A stretch of 64,000 nt of DNA from Clarireedia homoeocarpa. Its lineage: Eukaryota; Ascomycota; Leotiomycetes; Helotiales; Rutstroemiaceae. Shown here one piece after another: positions 12,086-23,597 of this stretch. The notes beneath the pieces are model-generated. The model was given only the letters and a program-made list of their open reading frames with translations, searched no databases and was not told the DNA's origin. Position numbers and translations under genes: made by a program. Every line of letters starts with the position of its first letter. Position 1 is the first letter of the stretch. The stretch lies in NCBI GenBank assembly GCA_001465935.1, contig LNKV01000023.1, forward strand, positions 682,001-746,000. Reading direction: 5' to 3'.

Positions 12086-13863
12086 CAGGTAAGTAAGTGC
12101 TGGAGATTCATATTCCAAATTGTCTTGCACCATGTTAACTTCTCTAAAACAAAAAACATTGATACTTGCCTATCAAACCAATTATAGATAAATTATCGAA
12201 CTTCCTTTCTCAAACCTAGAGATAATAGACACAAAATATCAATACAGGATCACACAACATTCAAACCATACATACATAGACCCAGTAACGAATGATTAAT
12301 GCCGCAAAAACACCCTGTGAGAAATGCGAGTTACATCGAGCGTAAAACAAGTCGAACATAACACCAACCTTTTCCCCTTTCCCCTTTCCCCCAACAAAAA
12401 CAACCAATAAATGACCTAGGCATAGGACTGACTCCAACCTACAAGAACTAGAGAGTTCTTTGAATCAAACCCGCAAATATCCAAGGCCTTCCTAATAGCA
12501 GTAGCAGCACTGGCGCACTAGAGGAAAGCCATCAGTCTCTATCCAGTAAACACACCAAGGCAAAGCAAAGCAAAGCAAGGGGAGCCGAGGATCCTATCTT
12601 GCAGGCGGGTCTGCGCACCGAGAAAAAGGCAGCAATACTTCGCCAGCCCATGTCCAATCAGAGAGGTAAATAGTAAGACTACTTACTACTAGTGGTATAT
12701 ATATAGTTCAGCATAACCTTTATGTCATCTTCATCTTCATCCTCTGTCTATATTTGCTTCCTCAGATCCCCGCTACCCTAACCTTACCTCCCTCTCTCCT
12801 CACCCCCGCATCTCACTCTCCTCTACGATACTGCACTCATACCGCCGAACAATGCGTATGAAAAATCACATACACATCATCATCATCATCATCATCATCA
12901 TCCCGGCCAGATCAATCTCACTCACTCACTCACTCACTGAAAACATCAAACTCCACATCCATTTCAATCCGTTCAATTCCAATCCAATCCAATACATTCA
13001 CATATACAACTAACATAAACATCAAACACAACACCACCCACCAATACGAGAGAAACATCTATCTAATACACGCCGTGTCGCGCCATGCAAACACGACCAA
13101 AGCAACGACACAGATACAATCCCATAAACCTCTCCCCCCCCCCTCCCCCACTCCAATTCTCCGTCGAAAAGAAACAATCAGCCAGTTATATACCACCATA
13201 CCACCATCCGTCCATCCGTCCATCCATGCTCCCACTCTACCATAACAACCCCTCAGTCTCTATTCCATCCCCTCCCCAAGTGTCCCCAAATAATCATCTC
13301 ATCACTAAACCCACAACCACCACAACTGATGAGCAGTTATGAACAAAAAAAAAAAAGTTTAAAATAAACATGAACAATAAATACGAAGTGTTATAAAGGA
13401 CAAAAAATAGAAGTGTAAAAAAGAAGACAAGTCAGTTTCAAAACCGAAACCACATGTTGAAAAAATGAATAAGTAGCATCATTTCCATCCTGTCCATTTG
13501 CCATCCGATGTGTAATATAGATATGTTATTAAGAGAAGTATTTCATTTCTCGCGATTTTTGTAAAATGTCAAGACAAATGATGTTTCTTTGTCCCCATAT
13601 CATTAAAAAAAAGAAGTAGTAGCTCCGTGAATAAATCTGACCCGGAGTTCGGACAGGAGGAAATACCTGTGAGCTCTTTCGAAATAAGCTCCCTGGTTTT
13701 CGCAAAACAAAAACCGAGTGTGCGGAGCAAAATATTACCATCTTTGTCAAAGTTTCCCATTCGCCCCCCTTCTTGGTGGTATCTTTTTTTGTCCCGAATA
13801 ACATCTTCCTTCGTCCAATGTGCGCCCGCCAACGTATCCTTTCCCTTGCCACTATCCCCCCCT
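12086..13863. other. Intergenic region with simple repeats, between convergent 3' ends
   Basis: 1.8 kb without a supported gene; it includes 3'UTR of the Ras gene. Simple repeats: CAT units about 12875-12902, CACT units about 12915-12938, a C-rich run about 13131-13148, and CCAT/CCGT units near 13201-13227. The short frame 13085-13342 consists of repeats and is not credible as a gene. Confidence 0.55.
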
Positions 13864-14870
13864 TTACATAAGCACACATCCTCCACAGCATCCACCCTCC
13901 TTTTCACCCTCGCTCACTTCCATCTTCCCCGATGGTCCACCATTCCCTGCTGCGCTTGGACCTCCAGCGCTGTATCCGGCCATTTCTTTGTTGTAACGTC
14001 TGATTTCGCGGACGAGATCGTAAAAGGCATTGTCGACATTGATTCGCGATTTCGCTGATGTCTCGATGAATTTGCATCCGAAGCTATCCGCCAGTTCTTG
14101 CCCCTCTAAACACACAGATGGTTAGTTTGATTTTCGATTGGGTTGAATCGCATGACGTAGAAAATGGGTGTTGACGAACGTTGTTTTGATACCTGTCTTT
14201 CACCCTCCAAATCGCATTTGTTACCAACAACGATGATTGGAAAGTAGTCCTTATCCTTAACCCTTAGAATTTGTTGTTGGAATGTCATGATTTCTTCGAA
14301 ACTTTGTCGGCTCGTGATGCTGTATACTAATAAGAAGCCCTCTCCTGTTCGCATGTATTGTTCTCTCATGGCCGAGTATTCTTCTTGTCCGGCGGTATCG
14401 AGGACATCGAGCAACGCAACTTCTTCATCGATAACACATTGCTTGCGGTATGAATCTAATTGAAAAGATCGGGTCAGTATACGATTTCGTATGGAGGTGC
14501 TTTGAGATGCGATGAAGTGATGAAGTGATGAATTGGATGGATGTAGCGTACCTTCAATTGTCGGATCATATTCATCGACGAAATGGCTTTGAATCAATTG
14601 AATTGTCAAACATGACTTTCCGACACCACCGCCTCCGACTACTACCAGTTTATATTCTCTCAAAAACTAGATGCAGACGTGCCAAAAGGCAAATTGTTAG
14701 TCAATTGATCGTTGATGTTTGGTTGGTTTGAACGCTTTAGGAGCATCAAAGGAGGCCGATGAATGAAGCTGTAGAGGAAAGGAAGTAGATGAAGGGAACA
14801 ATGGAAAGGGGGTGTAGAGGATAGTGATGGAACGCATAGGAGCCGTCGCGATGCTTACCTTTGAAGCCAT
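13864..14870 (-). CDS. ras1: Ras small GTPase (RAS1/RasA type)
   Basis: Membrane-bound GTP switch controlling growth and morphogenesis. Four exons: 14870-14859 (only MASK), 14666-14552, 14455-14180 and 14105-13864, total 214 aa. The first exon is 12 nt and joins at FLREYKLVVV. Motifs: P-loop GGGGVGKS (the residue matching human Gly12 is Gly), effector loop DEYDPTIEDSY completed across intron 2, DTAGQEEYSA with the Gln61 equivalent, NKCD and ETSAK. The tail ends CCGGCVLM: a CaaX box with Met (farnesylation) preceded by cysteines suitable for palmitoylation. Intron 3 joins as SKQ|QGQEL. No activating change is seen at the Gly12, Gly13 or Gln61 equivalents. The upstream region contains a long GATGGT repeat. 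Confidence 0.97.
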
Positions 14871-17319
14871 CTTTAATGATTAAATGGAAGGTGGTTTATG
14901 GCGTTATTATCATCAAGCTGATCGGATAGAGAGTCACAGACAGTTGAAGAGCTGGGCGGTCGACTTTGTTTATCCGTCGGTGATGGTGATGATGATGGTG
15001 ATGATGATGGGTGATGGTGATGGTGATGGTGATGGTGATGGTGATGGTGATGGTGATGGTAGTGGTAATGGTGATGGTGATGCTGAGACTGCGGAGAATA
15101 ATTGACGTTTTCTTTGAAGTTGCGCAAATAGTTGTCGTGCCTGCACCAAAATAATGCCTTTTCCTTTTCTTATCAAGGTGAAGAGGTTTAGATCCAAAGG
15201 TCTTTTACTTTCACCTGCGACTTGTAGAACACACACTGGGGGCTTTGAGGACTGCACTCAGGACAGGGGACAGTCCACGCTAAATTACGCGCTAAGATCT
15301 TGGCAGTTTCTCTTTCGCTCTTTTGGGTTGAAAAGGGCTTAATCTTGGTCAGGCACGTGATTAATGGAGAAAGAGAAGAGGAGACTGGCCGGGGGACTGG
15401 CACGGCTGGGTCCGACTTTTTTTTATTTTATATTTCGATATCAAGTAACTTAAATACACGGAGCAAGTGACGAATGTGGACGAGGATTGACGCTTTGAAG
15501 AATTAGCGACGCTCGTGAGGATTTCTGCTGTTTCTTTTCCCGCCGCAGAAGCTGCTTGTACCGAAACTCGTAGCTGGCTGACTCTTGGAGCCCTTCGGAC
15601 TTTACGGAGGAGATGATGGCCAACTGGGAAGTTCACAGAGCTCTCCAGGTAAGGTAGCTAGGAGTAGAGTTGCTTGCGGTGTTTCGTAAACACAAATCTC
15701 GCGAGCTATCGTGGCTGCTGCCCGCAGAGCTGTAGTGATGCCCAGGGATAAACCCATCCGAGATATCGTGGACTGCCACACGAGCCACAGCATCCAATGC
15801 TCCAGTCGTGCCCATGGTTACAGATCCGTTGATGCCCATCCTCCCCCGTCTGCATCTCCTTCTCCATCTAAGCAATACCTAGGTGCGTACCCTTCATGCA
15901 GAATTTGTGACATGTAATCGCGTCCACAACGCAGCGAGGACGGATGGGAAAAGGCTTGCTGAAAAGCAAGCATGTTCTCTTCCTGATACGATGATCGGTA
16001 TCCCTCGGTTCGCGACCACCGAAGCGCCATGCTTCGTCCCATCAAATGTTACATTGGCAGATGGAAATACGTGCGGTGAAGGGGAAAGGAGGGGGCGAGA
16101 AGCGGGCAGCAGACAAACAATACAAACGCAATCTCCCTTTCTCCTCTTCCACCCTTCTAGAAGTAAAGCGCTTCCGTACAGAGCACTCTATTCACAATTG
16201 AGTGGGAAAAGGATAAGACAATTAATCTGCCGTGTAATTGTCGTGCCCATCTCCCCAATCATTCCCCTGAAACATGGTTCCGCACTCGAGAGAGGGCTGA
16301 CCACCCATTCAGAATCAAATGATGAATGAGATCTTGACAATCACACACTCCCTGCACGAATCCTTCCTTGGTGGTGATTCTTACACAACCGGATCTTTTT
16401 AATACATATTACAGTAATTATTCATAGAAGCTGTTTGGCAGCCACCCACCCAATCTTGTTTTTCTCTCCCTCAAATTCTGACCGGGTCCCAAAGGGGCTA
16501 TTTTATTCATCACACCGGCATCCAAAGTAGAATAGTCCGGCTTTCATTAAAAAGGTCCCAGGACCGCCCAAATTGAACCCACGACGTACCATCCGTTGCC
16601 TTATTCCATCTAGTCACCGAGAGACCTCGGTCACTGATGGGTCTAAAAAGTCTATGAGAGCATATTGATTCATAAAAGAAAGCTTGGAATGAATCGCGAG
16701 AAGACTCAAGGCAATTCGTAGGTCTAGTTGTTTCATTTCTCCTGCGGGAAAAGAAACGAAACCATCAATATGTTTTTATCTTTAAATCAAGCCCAAACTC
16801 TTCACATCATGCCACCTGCTGTCCGAGAAAATTTTCTCCAGGCGATGAATGGATGGAAAATTATCAGATGATATCGCTTGCCTTCTCCATATTCTAGAAA
16901 GATTTAATCTCCGGCTCAAAATCACACGATAATTTATTCCAAAAATGTGTTCGGTCACGTCAATGGTTGGCTGATGACAATCTTGATATATTCGCGAAAT
17001 GAACCTTATATTCGGATCGACATAAAATTGAGAACGTCTCCATATTTGATAGGGAGCCGTTAAGATTGACCTCCTTGTTTAAAATTTCTGTCAGCGCTTT
17101 GAGCGGATGGTGCACGGCTTGAAGATTTGCCCTTTCCCCTGGTTGATGATTCGTAACTCAATGGATCCCGCTTGCTTCTGCTGAACTTACCGGTTACTGC
17201 CGAAAGGCCCGGAAGCTGTACGGAGTGAGGGGATCTCATTCCAGGAGCTTAATCCTATGATCTAAGAGAATCGACTGTTAACTTCCTTGTCAGAAGCGAG
17301 GGAATGTCCTGGCATCTCC
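14871..17319. other. Intergenic region: Ras promoter and 3' side of the molybdopterin-binding gene
   Basis: 2.4 kb. Apart from the microsatellite near Ras, I find no supported gene. The frame 15883-16329 (148 codons) has no recognisable motif and no splice support. Confidence 0.5.
14980..15083. repeat. GATGGT-type microsatellite upstream of Ras
   Basis: About 100 bp of GATGGT/GATGAT units with a pure six-base core near 15012-15060, starting about 110 bp before the Ras ATG. On the Ras strand it reads as ACCATC units and may fall in the promoter or 5' leader. The frames through it (Asp-Gly or His runs) are repeat artefacts. Confidence 0.85.
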
Positions 17320-18599
17320 TTACTCTTTCGTCTCTACATCAACATCATCTTCACCTTCAACTGAGACTCGACGGCCCTGAACATTCTCCTCGACCTCGGC
17401 AACCAAGCTTTCCAGAAACTCTTGGTCCCTGTATAGCTCTATTAGTCATGATGTGAGAGTCATTTGAGTCGAGGATCCTTCTTACCTCCCAACCAATGTC
17501 ACAGTATTGCGCGACTTGCCCCATCTAGGATAACTACCGACCTTCACACCCTTTGACTCTACTCGCTCGGCAAGCTCTGTGAGATACGGTGCTACTGCAC
17601 TTTCTGCCATTGGTGTCGAGATCAATATCCTGCAAGTGCCCTTGCCTTCAGGATCTGTCAATCGGGGGAGGAGATGCGGCGTCATCCCCTCCAACAGCTT
17701 CTCAAAAAGTCTAGGAACACCTGGCAAGATATGCACATTACCGTTGACACAAGCAACTGGCACCCACAGCTCTTCTTGTGGGAAAATAACTTGCTTGTTC
17801 AAGTCCCGACTGTCATCTAACGGCAATTCAACCATGCGAAGCTTGGCTTTCTTTGCAGGGGACTCTTCATCCCAGTTGAAATTAGGCTGAGACGGATGAG
17901 GTTTTGACAATCTCTTCATCCTTTCGTAAGCTTCCTGATGGAGCTTTAACTTAAGACCAAAAGCTTTGCCTATCGATTGGTAGGTGATATCATCGTGCCT
18001 AAATTGCATCAGCTTGGGGTATAGCTTCTTTATTTCGTAACTCACGTCGGACCAATGCCACCAGATGTAACAACAAAATCATAGTTATTCGACATTCGCT
18101 GAACAGCCTCAACGATCTCACTTTCCTCGTCTCCAATGACTTCAATGCGCTTTAGGCTCTACCTGGATATTAATAAAGGCCTACCTGTACATCTGCATAG
18201 GATATCTCACCATTCCTAGCTTGAAGCAGAATTTTGCCATAAAAGCCGAATTTGTCTGTCTTGAAATCAGCCTCCAACTCCATTGCGCCGACGGATATAT
18301 CTTAGCCTACATCGACAGTCTGCCATATACCACAAATTAGCCATTTTCTCCTGCTCAACTCACATCTGCAGACCTCGCAAGATCATACTAACTTTACCAC
18401 CAAGTACCTCATCGCCAATGATTAAACATGCTGCCGTATGAATTGTCCTCGAATTGCGCTCGTCGGCGGATATCGATGATGTCATGATGTTATTTCCAAA
18501 CAACGTGCTGGACGCAGCAGTAGCAGCCGCAGAGTTGTGTGAATAATTGGGCAATGGACGGGAAAGATGTCTGGCAAGTTGAGAAGTGCGTGAAAACAT
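17320..18599 (-). CDS. Molybdopterin-binding (MoCF/CinA-N-like) domain protein
   Basis: Six exons: 18599-18393, 18319-18311 (9 nt), 18255-18211, 18158-18046, 17998-17486 and 17428-17320; 331 aa. The domain starts at TAACLIIGDEVLGGK and continues TVDTNS, where TVD comes entirely from the 9-nt exon. The match to the G-x-IVNTN block of CinA/MoaB-type domains requires it. SGGIGPTHDDIT is restored across intron 4 and is the ligand-binding SGGxGPTxDD signature. LPGVP follows further down. Fungal and animal relatives are annotated as molybdopterin-binding or FAD-synthase-like (FLAD1 N-terminal half). The C-terminal PAPS-reductase half of FLAD1 is absent, so FAD synthesis itself is unlikely; a pyrophosphatase/hydrolase role is possible. 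The N-terminus is Arg/Ser-rich without acidic residues, suggesting mitochondrial import. The C-terminal tail is acidic. Confidence 0.9.
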
Positions 18600-19507
18600 C
18601 AGAGGAGAGCTCTAGGATGGATGTGTTTCTGTGTGGTGGGGTGGTGATTCGAGAGGAGCAAAGATGTTACACTTATGGTGGGGTTACTGGAGGGGAGACA
18701 CGCGCGTCAATAATAGTGGCATGTCACTCGGAGCATGTCACTTGGAGATTCTATCTTCAAGCTTTCTTCCACCGGATCCGTATAAAGTATTAGTTAGCTA
18801 AGTACCTGTGACTTTCCCGGTGGACATATATAAAGCAGAGGATCCATCAGAAAACTAAAACCTCATCTCTTTTCCTATTGCTCCTCACCCAATATTGGCT
18901 TTACCTTACGATGTCGACATCTCATCCCGTCCATCCGACTACAATTGCGAAAGAGGAAACTCCGGAACACTAAGACTGGCGGTTTGGAAACGTATATAAT
19001 ACACTCGCCCGCATTGAGACATCTATTGATTCCGGTCCTCGTTTACTATCACCGTTGCCAGTCTACAAGTTTATATATCCTCCGAGTTTTTGTGGTCTAC
19101 AAGTACAACCGTTCCTTCCACGAGAACTACCGAGGCGACTTACCAGTGACAATGTATCATGGTAAAAAGCAAATCAGGTAGAGAATCCGTAAGCTTCCAC
19201 GATACGTACCCGATTTACCTACGAGTAAGTATTTTCTATCTTTTCGTTCTCTTGAAATGTTCTCTCGCACGCCGCTCGCTGTAGCACATTTTCTTCTCTG
19301 CGGGTGCGGCTCTTGACCGACTCATTCCAACCAATGAAAAGCACATCCGCGTGTACGGAGTAAATGAAGTACGGTGAATACAATGACGATATCCGACGGT
19401 TCCGCCGCAAAAGCCGAGTGTCAACAAACAACAAATTTCCCAACTTGTTCAACCTTCCTTCCTCTCCATTTTCTGGTCATTATCTTTACCCTACGTCCCT
19501 TAGAGTT
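18600..19507. other. Divergent promoter region
   Basis: 0.9 kb between the divergent molybdopterin-binding and Sec14-like genes. No supported gene. A frame open upstream of the Sec14-like ATG (from 19364) is treated as leader, because the MSSGPAHRVQ start at 19508 fits the family better. Confidence 0.5.
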
Positions 19508-21346
19508 ATGTCTTCAGGTCCAGCCCATAGAGTGCAATCGGCGGTGGTAGAGTATGGATTTCCACAAGGTCATCTTGGTCATCTTACACCAGATGAAGAA
19601 GCTGCTTTGAGTAATTTCAAAAAGCTGTGTGCGGAGAAAGGTTTGTACAAGCCCGGAAATGGAGCTGATGAACTTGCGTCTCACGAAGATGCTACCTTGC
19701 TGTAAGTTTCCGCTCATACTTTTCGATGAGCACACAACTGATGAGTAGCCAGGCGGTTTCTGCGCGCGCGACGTTTCGTTGTATCAGATGCTATTCAGCA
19801 GTTCGCAGACACGGAGCAATGGCGAAAAGCCAACCAGCTGGATCAATTGTATGAAACGATCGATCTAGAACATTATGAGGAGACTCGCAGATTGGTAATG
19901 CCATTTCTCGCAAACACAGTGCTGTGACGCATTCCTGATTTTGTGAAAAATAGTATCCGCAATGGACTGGACGCCGCGATCGACGTGGTATCCCCGTATA
20001 TGTCTTCGAGGTAAAGCATCTGAATGCGAAACGAATGGCAGCATACGAAAAGTCCGCAATCGAAACACATTCGATGGCCAAGACAGACGGGAAGACACCA
20101 GGAAAACTATTACGACTGTTTGCATTATACGAAAACCTTGTACGCTTTGTCATGCCGCTGTGTACAGTTCTTACCGATAGAGAACACCCCAATACACCAA
20201 TAACGCAAAGTAATAATATTGTGGATATATCTGGAGTTGGTTTGAAGCAGTTTTGGAACTTGAGAGCGCATATGCAAGATGCAAGTACTCTTGCGACAGC
20301 CCATTATCCCGAGACTCTTGATAGAATTTTTGTGAGTTTCCAATGAAGTGCATGCTTCCAATTTTACTAATAAACGACTATAGATCATTGGAGCGCCTGC
20401 TTTCTTCCCTACAGTTTGGGGCTGGATCAAAAAATGGTTCGACCCAATCACAACATCAAAAATATTCATCCTCTCGTCCTCTGATATGAAAACAACATTA
20501 GAAGCTTTCATTGATCCAAAAAATATACCTAAAAAATATGGTGGAGAGCTCGAATTTGAATTTGGGGACATGCCAACCTTGGATCCGGCTTTGGCAAGCG
20601 TTACATCTTGGAAAGGCAAGACCGCAGGATTCCCTGGAGGACCTCTATATTGGGTACCCGGTGAAGATGGACAGTCTATCGAAGCCATCGCAGTTGGGAG
20701 CTCCGAACACAAGGAGCGCAGGGAAGTCGTCTGCACGGTCAAAAAGACTGCAAAGGATACAGAAATCCCAAGCACAACTAGCGAAACTACCGCCGCCGCC
20801 GCACCTCCAGCAACCCGCCCCGAGTTCCTACAAGCCCCGACAGCAACCCCATCAATTGCCACCACAACCCCCGGATCCAACACCCCTGCAACCAGTGAGC
20901 CTACCAAAGAAGAACAAGAATTTGCCATTCAAAACGGCGAAGTAATCCCCGCTTCCCGTCCCGAACTCGACACCTTCCACACCGCAACCGATGATCTCAA
21001 TACCCTTTCCCTTAACGAAAAAGAAGCAGACACGCAATCTCTTCCCAACGGAACTTCCGGCCCCCATACTACCACTACCGCGAATCTATTAGATCCAAAT
21101 GTGAACACCATGGATGGCGCAGCGGATTTGGAAAAAGCCCCTACGCAGCAGGAAGAGATTCACGACGAGAAGGTTGCGGCGCAACAAGAACAAGTTCCGG
21201 CTCCAGCTCCGGTTCCTGGTGTGACGAATGCGTCGAGGGCGGAGACGGATCCGTTGCCCACAGGGAGTGAGAAAGTGGGGGTGAAGGAAAAGGGGGAGAA
21301 GCGAAAATCCTTGTTGGGGAAGGTTAAGGGGAAGGTACATTTGTAG
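19508..21346 (+). CDS. Sec14-like phosphatidylinositol/phosphatidylcholine transfer protein (CRAL-TRIO)
   Basis: Four exons (19508-19701, 19753-19894, 19954-20331, 20384-21346) give 558 aa. CRAL-TRIO-N covers about residues 25-110 and includes LLRFLRARRF, completed across intron 1. The CRAL-TRIO lipid-binding domain (about 115-310) has YPQWTGRRDRRGIPVYVF, VDISGVGLKQFW, YPETLDRIF|IIGAPAFFPTVW and the later GG-x-L block (YGGELEF). The family moves PI and PC between membranes and supports Golgi/endosome traffic. The C-terminal 200 residues are a low-complexity Thr/Pro/Glu-rich tail with a basic end (KRKSLLGKVKGKVHL), absent from yeast Sec14 but common in filamentous-fungal paralogues. Introns of 51, 59 and 52 bp; intron 3 has a clear CTAAT branch. 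Confidence 0.94.
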
Positions 21347-21851
21347 ATGGGGTTATTGGGATTAGATGAATAGATTAGGAGGGTGTTTTCAGAATTCTGG
21401 GGTTGGGTGAGATGATAGGGGGTGGAAGAAATAAGGAAACGTATAATTTGATATCCCTATATACTTGTGCTTAGGAGTTGGGTTTTTCATGGCTTCATGA
21501 TTGGGTTGGTTTGCATATCGGGATGTTTGGATGAATTGATGATTGATTGGGTTCCTTCATATACATGAATTAGTGTTTGCATGGTCGGTGGGGTTGAGAT
21601 TCGAGCGTGGCTAATGAATACACTTTTGGAGCTGCATTTTCTTCTCGTGGACATTTTTTGGTATTTTGTGGCGTCAGTATTGTGCAGCTGCAATTTTTCT
21701 CTTGGTAACCAATAGACACTGAAATACTACGTGGATTCCTCATATCCTGTAGAGTACCTGACGAACGCCCCTTAAGTCTGCCACCCTATACATACACCAA
21801 TCCCTTTCATCAAATCATAAGGCTCGTTAATGTGCGCAGTCTCCTCTACCA
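21347..21851. other. Convergent 3'UTR spacer
   Basis: 0.5 kb between the 3' ends of the Sec14-like and PI31-like genes. No gene or striking repeat. Confidence 0.5.
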
Positions 21852-23025
21852 CTAAATAAAATCATTCCCTCCAAACCCACCAAATGGATTCGGTGGTCTT
21901 CCGCCCAATCCATTTCCCCTAGGCGCCCCATCTCCGGGGCCTAAAGGATCATACCTCGCACCAGGAGGCGCTCTTCCGTTGCCAGCCATCGCGCCATTTC
22001 CTCCTCTTCCACCAAATAAAGGATCATCAAACGTAGGATGCATGCCACCGTTTCCGAAGCCTCCTCTACCGGGTGTAAAGGAGCCACGCAGCGGATCATG
22101 CGGTCCGAGTCCAGGAGGATGTAAGTCATCGTGCCCGATACCAAATGGAGCCACTGGTCCAAGTCCGCCGAATCCACGGGGTGGTCGCTGTAAGTCGTAT
22201 TCGTCGTCGAAGCCAGGTGGTGGGAAGTCGCCTGCTGGGACGGGTCGCTGGGGGATATCGGCGAGAGTATCATTAAATGGGTGTGGTCTTGCAGGAGCAG
22301 GATCTACTGGATGTATAGGAGGAGGATTATTGCGACGTGCGTGCTGTTCTTCTCGTTCGTCATGAACCCGCGAGGCTTCGGCGCGGCCTTCTTCTTCATA
22401 GCCTTCCTTCTGAAGAGATGGGAGCAGTTTTTGAATTATGTTTATTTTGAAGAGGGAGGCGAGATCGGAGATTCGTGAAGGAGATATGAAGGTTTCTTTG
22501 AGTTTTGATTCAAGGTCTGAGCGATCTTCCGATCCATCTTCTGTCATGGTTATCCGTAGTGGAAGAGCGGCCGAGGATATATAATCTTTGGCTACGATTT
22601 CGAATCGCGCTATTCGCTCATCGCCTAGGCCGATTCCTCGGAACTCTGCTTTGCCGCCTAGACGGTCGACTTTTATGACATATTGCATCGAGGACTGGGA
22701 GTGTGCGTATAGGAAGGTATGGGATCCGAACGAGGAATTCCATTTCGTTGACAATCTCGGAGCGAGTCTTGCGCATTCTTCCTCTATCTTATTGTTAGCA
22801 TGCCTTTTCTCTTTGCCGCACTGACAGATAAAGCTCACCATTCTTCTGCCCTTCTCCATAACCTAGAAGCCTGAAACCCACAGCGATCATGCAGGCATGC
22901 GAAAAGAGTGCTATGGCTTCATATGAACTGCTGATATCGGAATTGGTATCATCTTTAGCATGTGTAGGCAGAGCTTCTGCCATATGCTTCAAGATCGAAT
23001 CTGCACTAAGAGGATTACTGGTCAT
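21852..23025 (-). CDS. PI31/Fub1-type proteasome regulator
   Basis: Two exons (23025-22839, 22783-21852; intron 55 bp) give 372 aa. The N-terminal alpha/beta domain (about 1-165) has the PI31_Prot_N look: SYEAIALFSHACMIAVGFRLLG, then LSTKWNSSFGSHTFLYAHSQSS and YVIKVDRLGGKAEFRGI. The second half is Pro/Gly/Asp/Arg-rich with repeated DPLxG motifs (DPLRGSFTPGRGG, DPLFGGRGG), as in the PI31 C-terminus that contacts the 20S proteasome. It ends GGNDFI, so it lacks a strict hydrophobic-Tyr-X end. PI31 relatives bind and modulate the 20S proteasome. An upstream in-frame Met at 23157 would add 44 residues; I chose 23025 because MTSNPLSADSILKHM is the family-like start. Confidence 0.88.
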
Positions 23026-23597
23026 TTTGGCAGGTGTGCTTGGTAAAGTAGTTGCTTCATGCACTCTTGGCGATCTTGCGGAAAGCTTGCAGTTTACTTC
23101 TGTTCTTTGTTCGTCGACTGTTGTGGTATTTGATGGATCCGAAACTGGGAGAATCATGTGTCGTACGTGAATAGGTATGTCAGAAGATCAATCTCGATGT
23201 TGAACTTGAATGAGACAAATAGTATTACTGTGTCACGTATCGTCGTTGCATTTCTGGTTAAGGTTGAAAGAGATGCGGGGTGAATGGCGAATCCAGATAT
23301 CTGCCTGGAGCTGCATTATGCAGCAGCTACCCCTGTCAATTCAGTGCTGCCCAGGGGCGGCCGCCTGCCCCGAAAAAAGATCCCTGTAGTTAATTGTAAA
23401 TATTGTCCGAGCATCTCAAAAACTTCAACCACGCCGACCAACTGCGTGGAAGGATTAGACAGCTGCACAGAGTGGCTGTAGAAGGCGCTTCGGAAATTTT
23501 GGTCCCTTTCAACATTTGCGCATGATTCTTGTCAATTAAGGTGACAGACAGCCAGTTTTCAACACGGGAGCTGCGACAATCTTGGCGGCGGAACAGC
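23026..23597. other. Divergent promoter between PI31-like and Yvc1-like genes
   Basis: About 570 bp between opposite starts, likely holding both promoters. No gene seen. Confidence 0.5.

Noticed and set aside
14884..15105. Asp-Gly repeat frame upstream of Ras
   Set aside because: Produced by the GATGGT repeat; no start context or homology.
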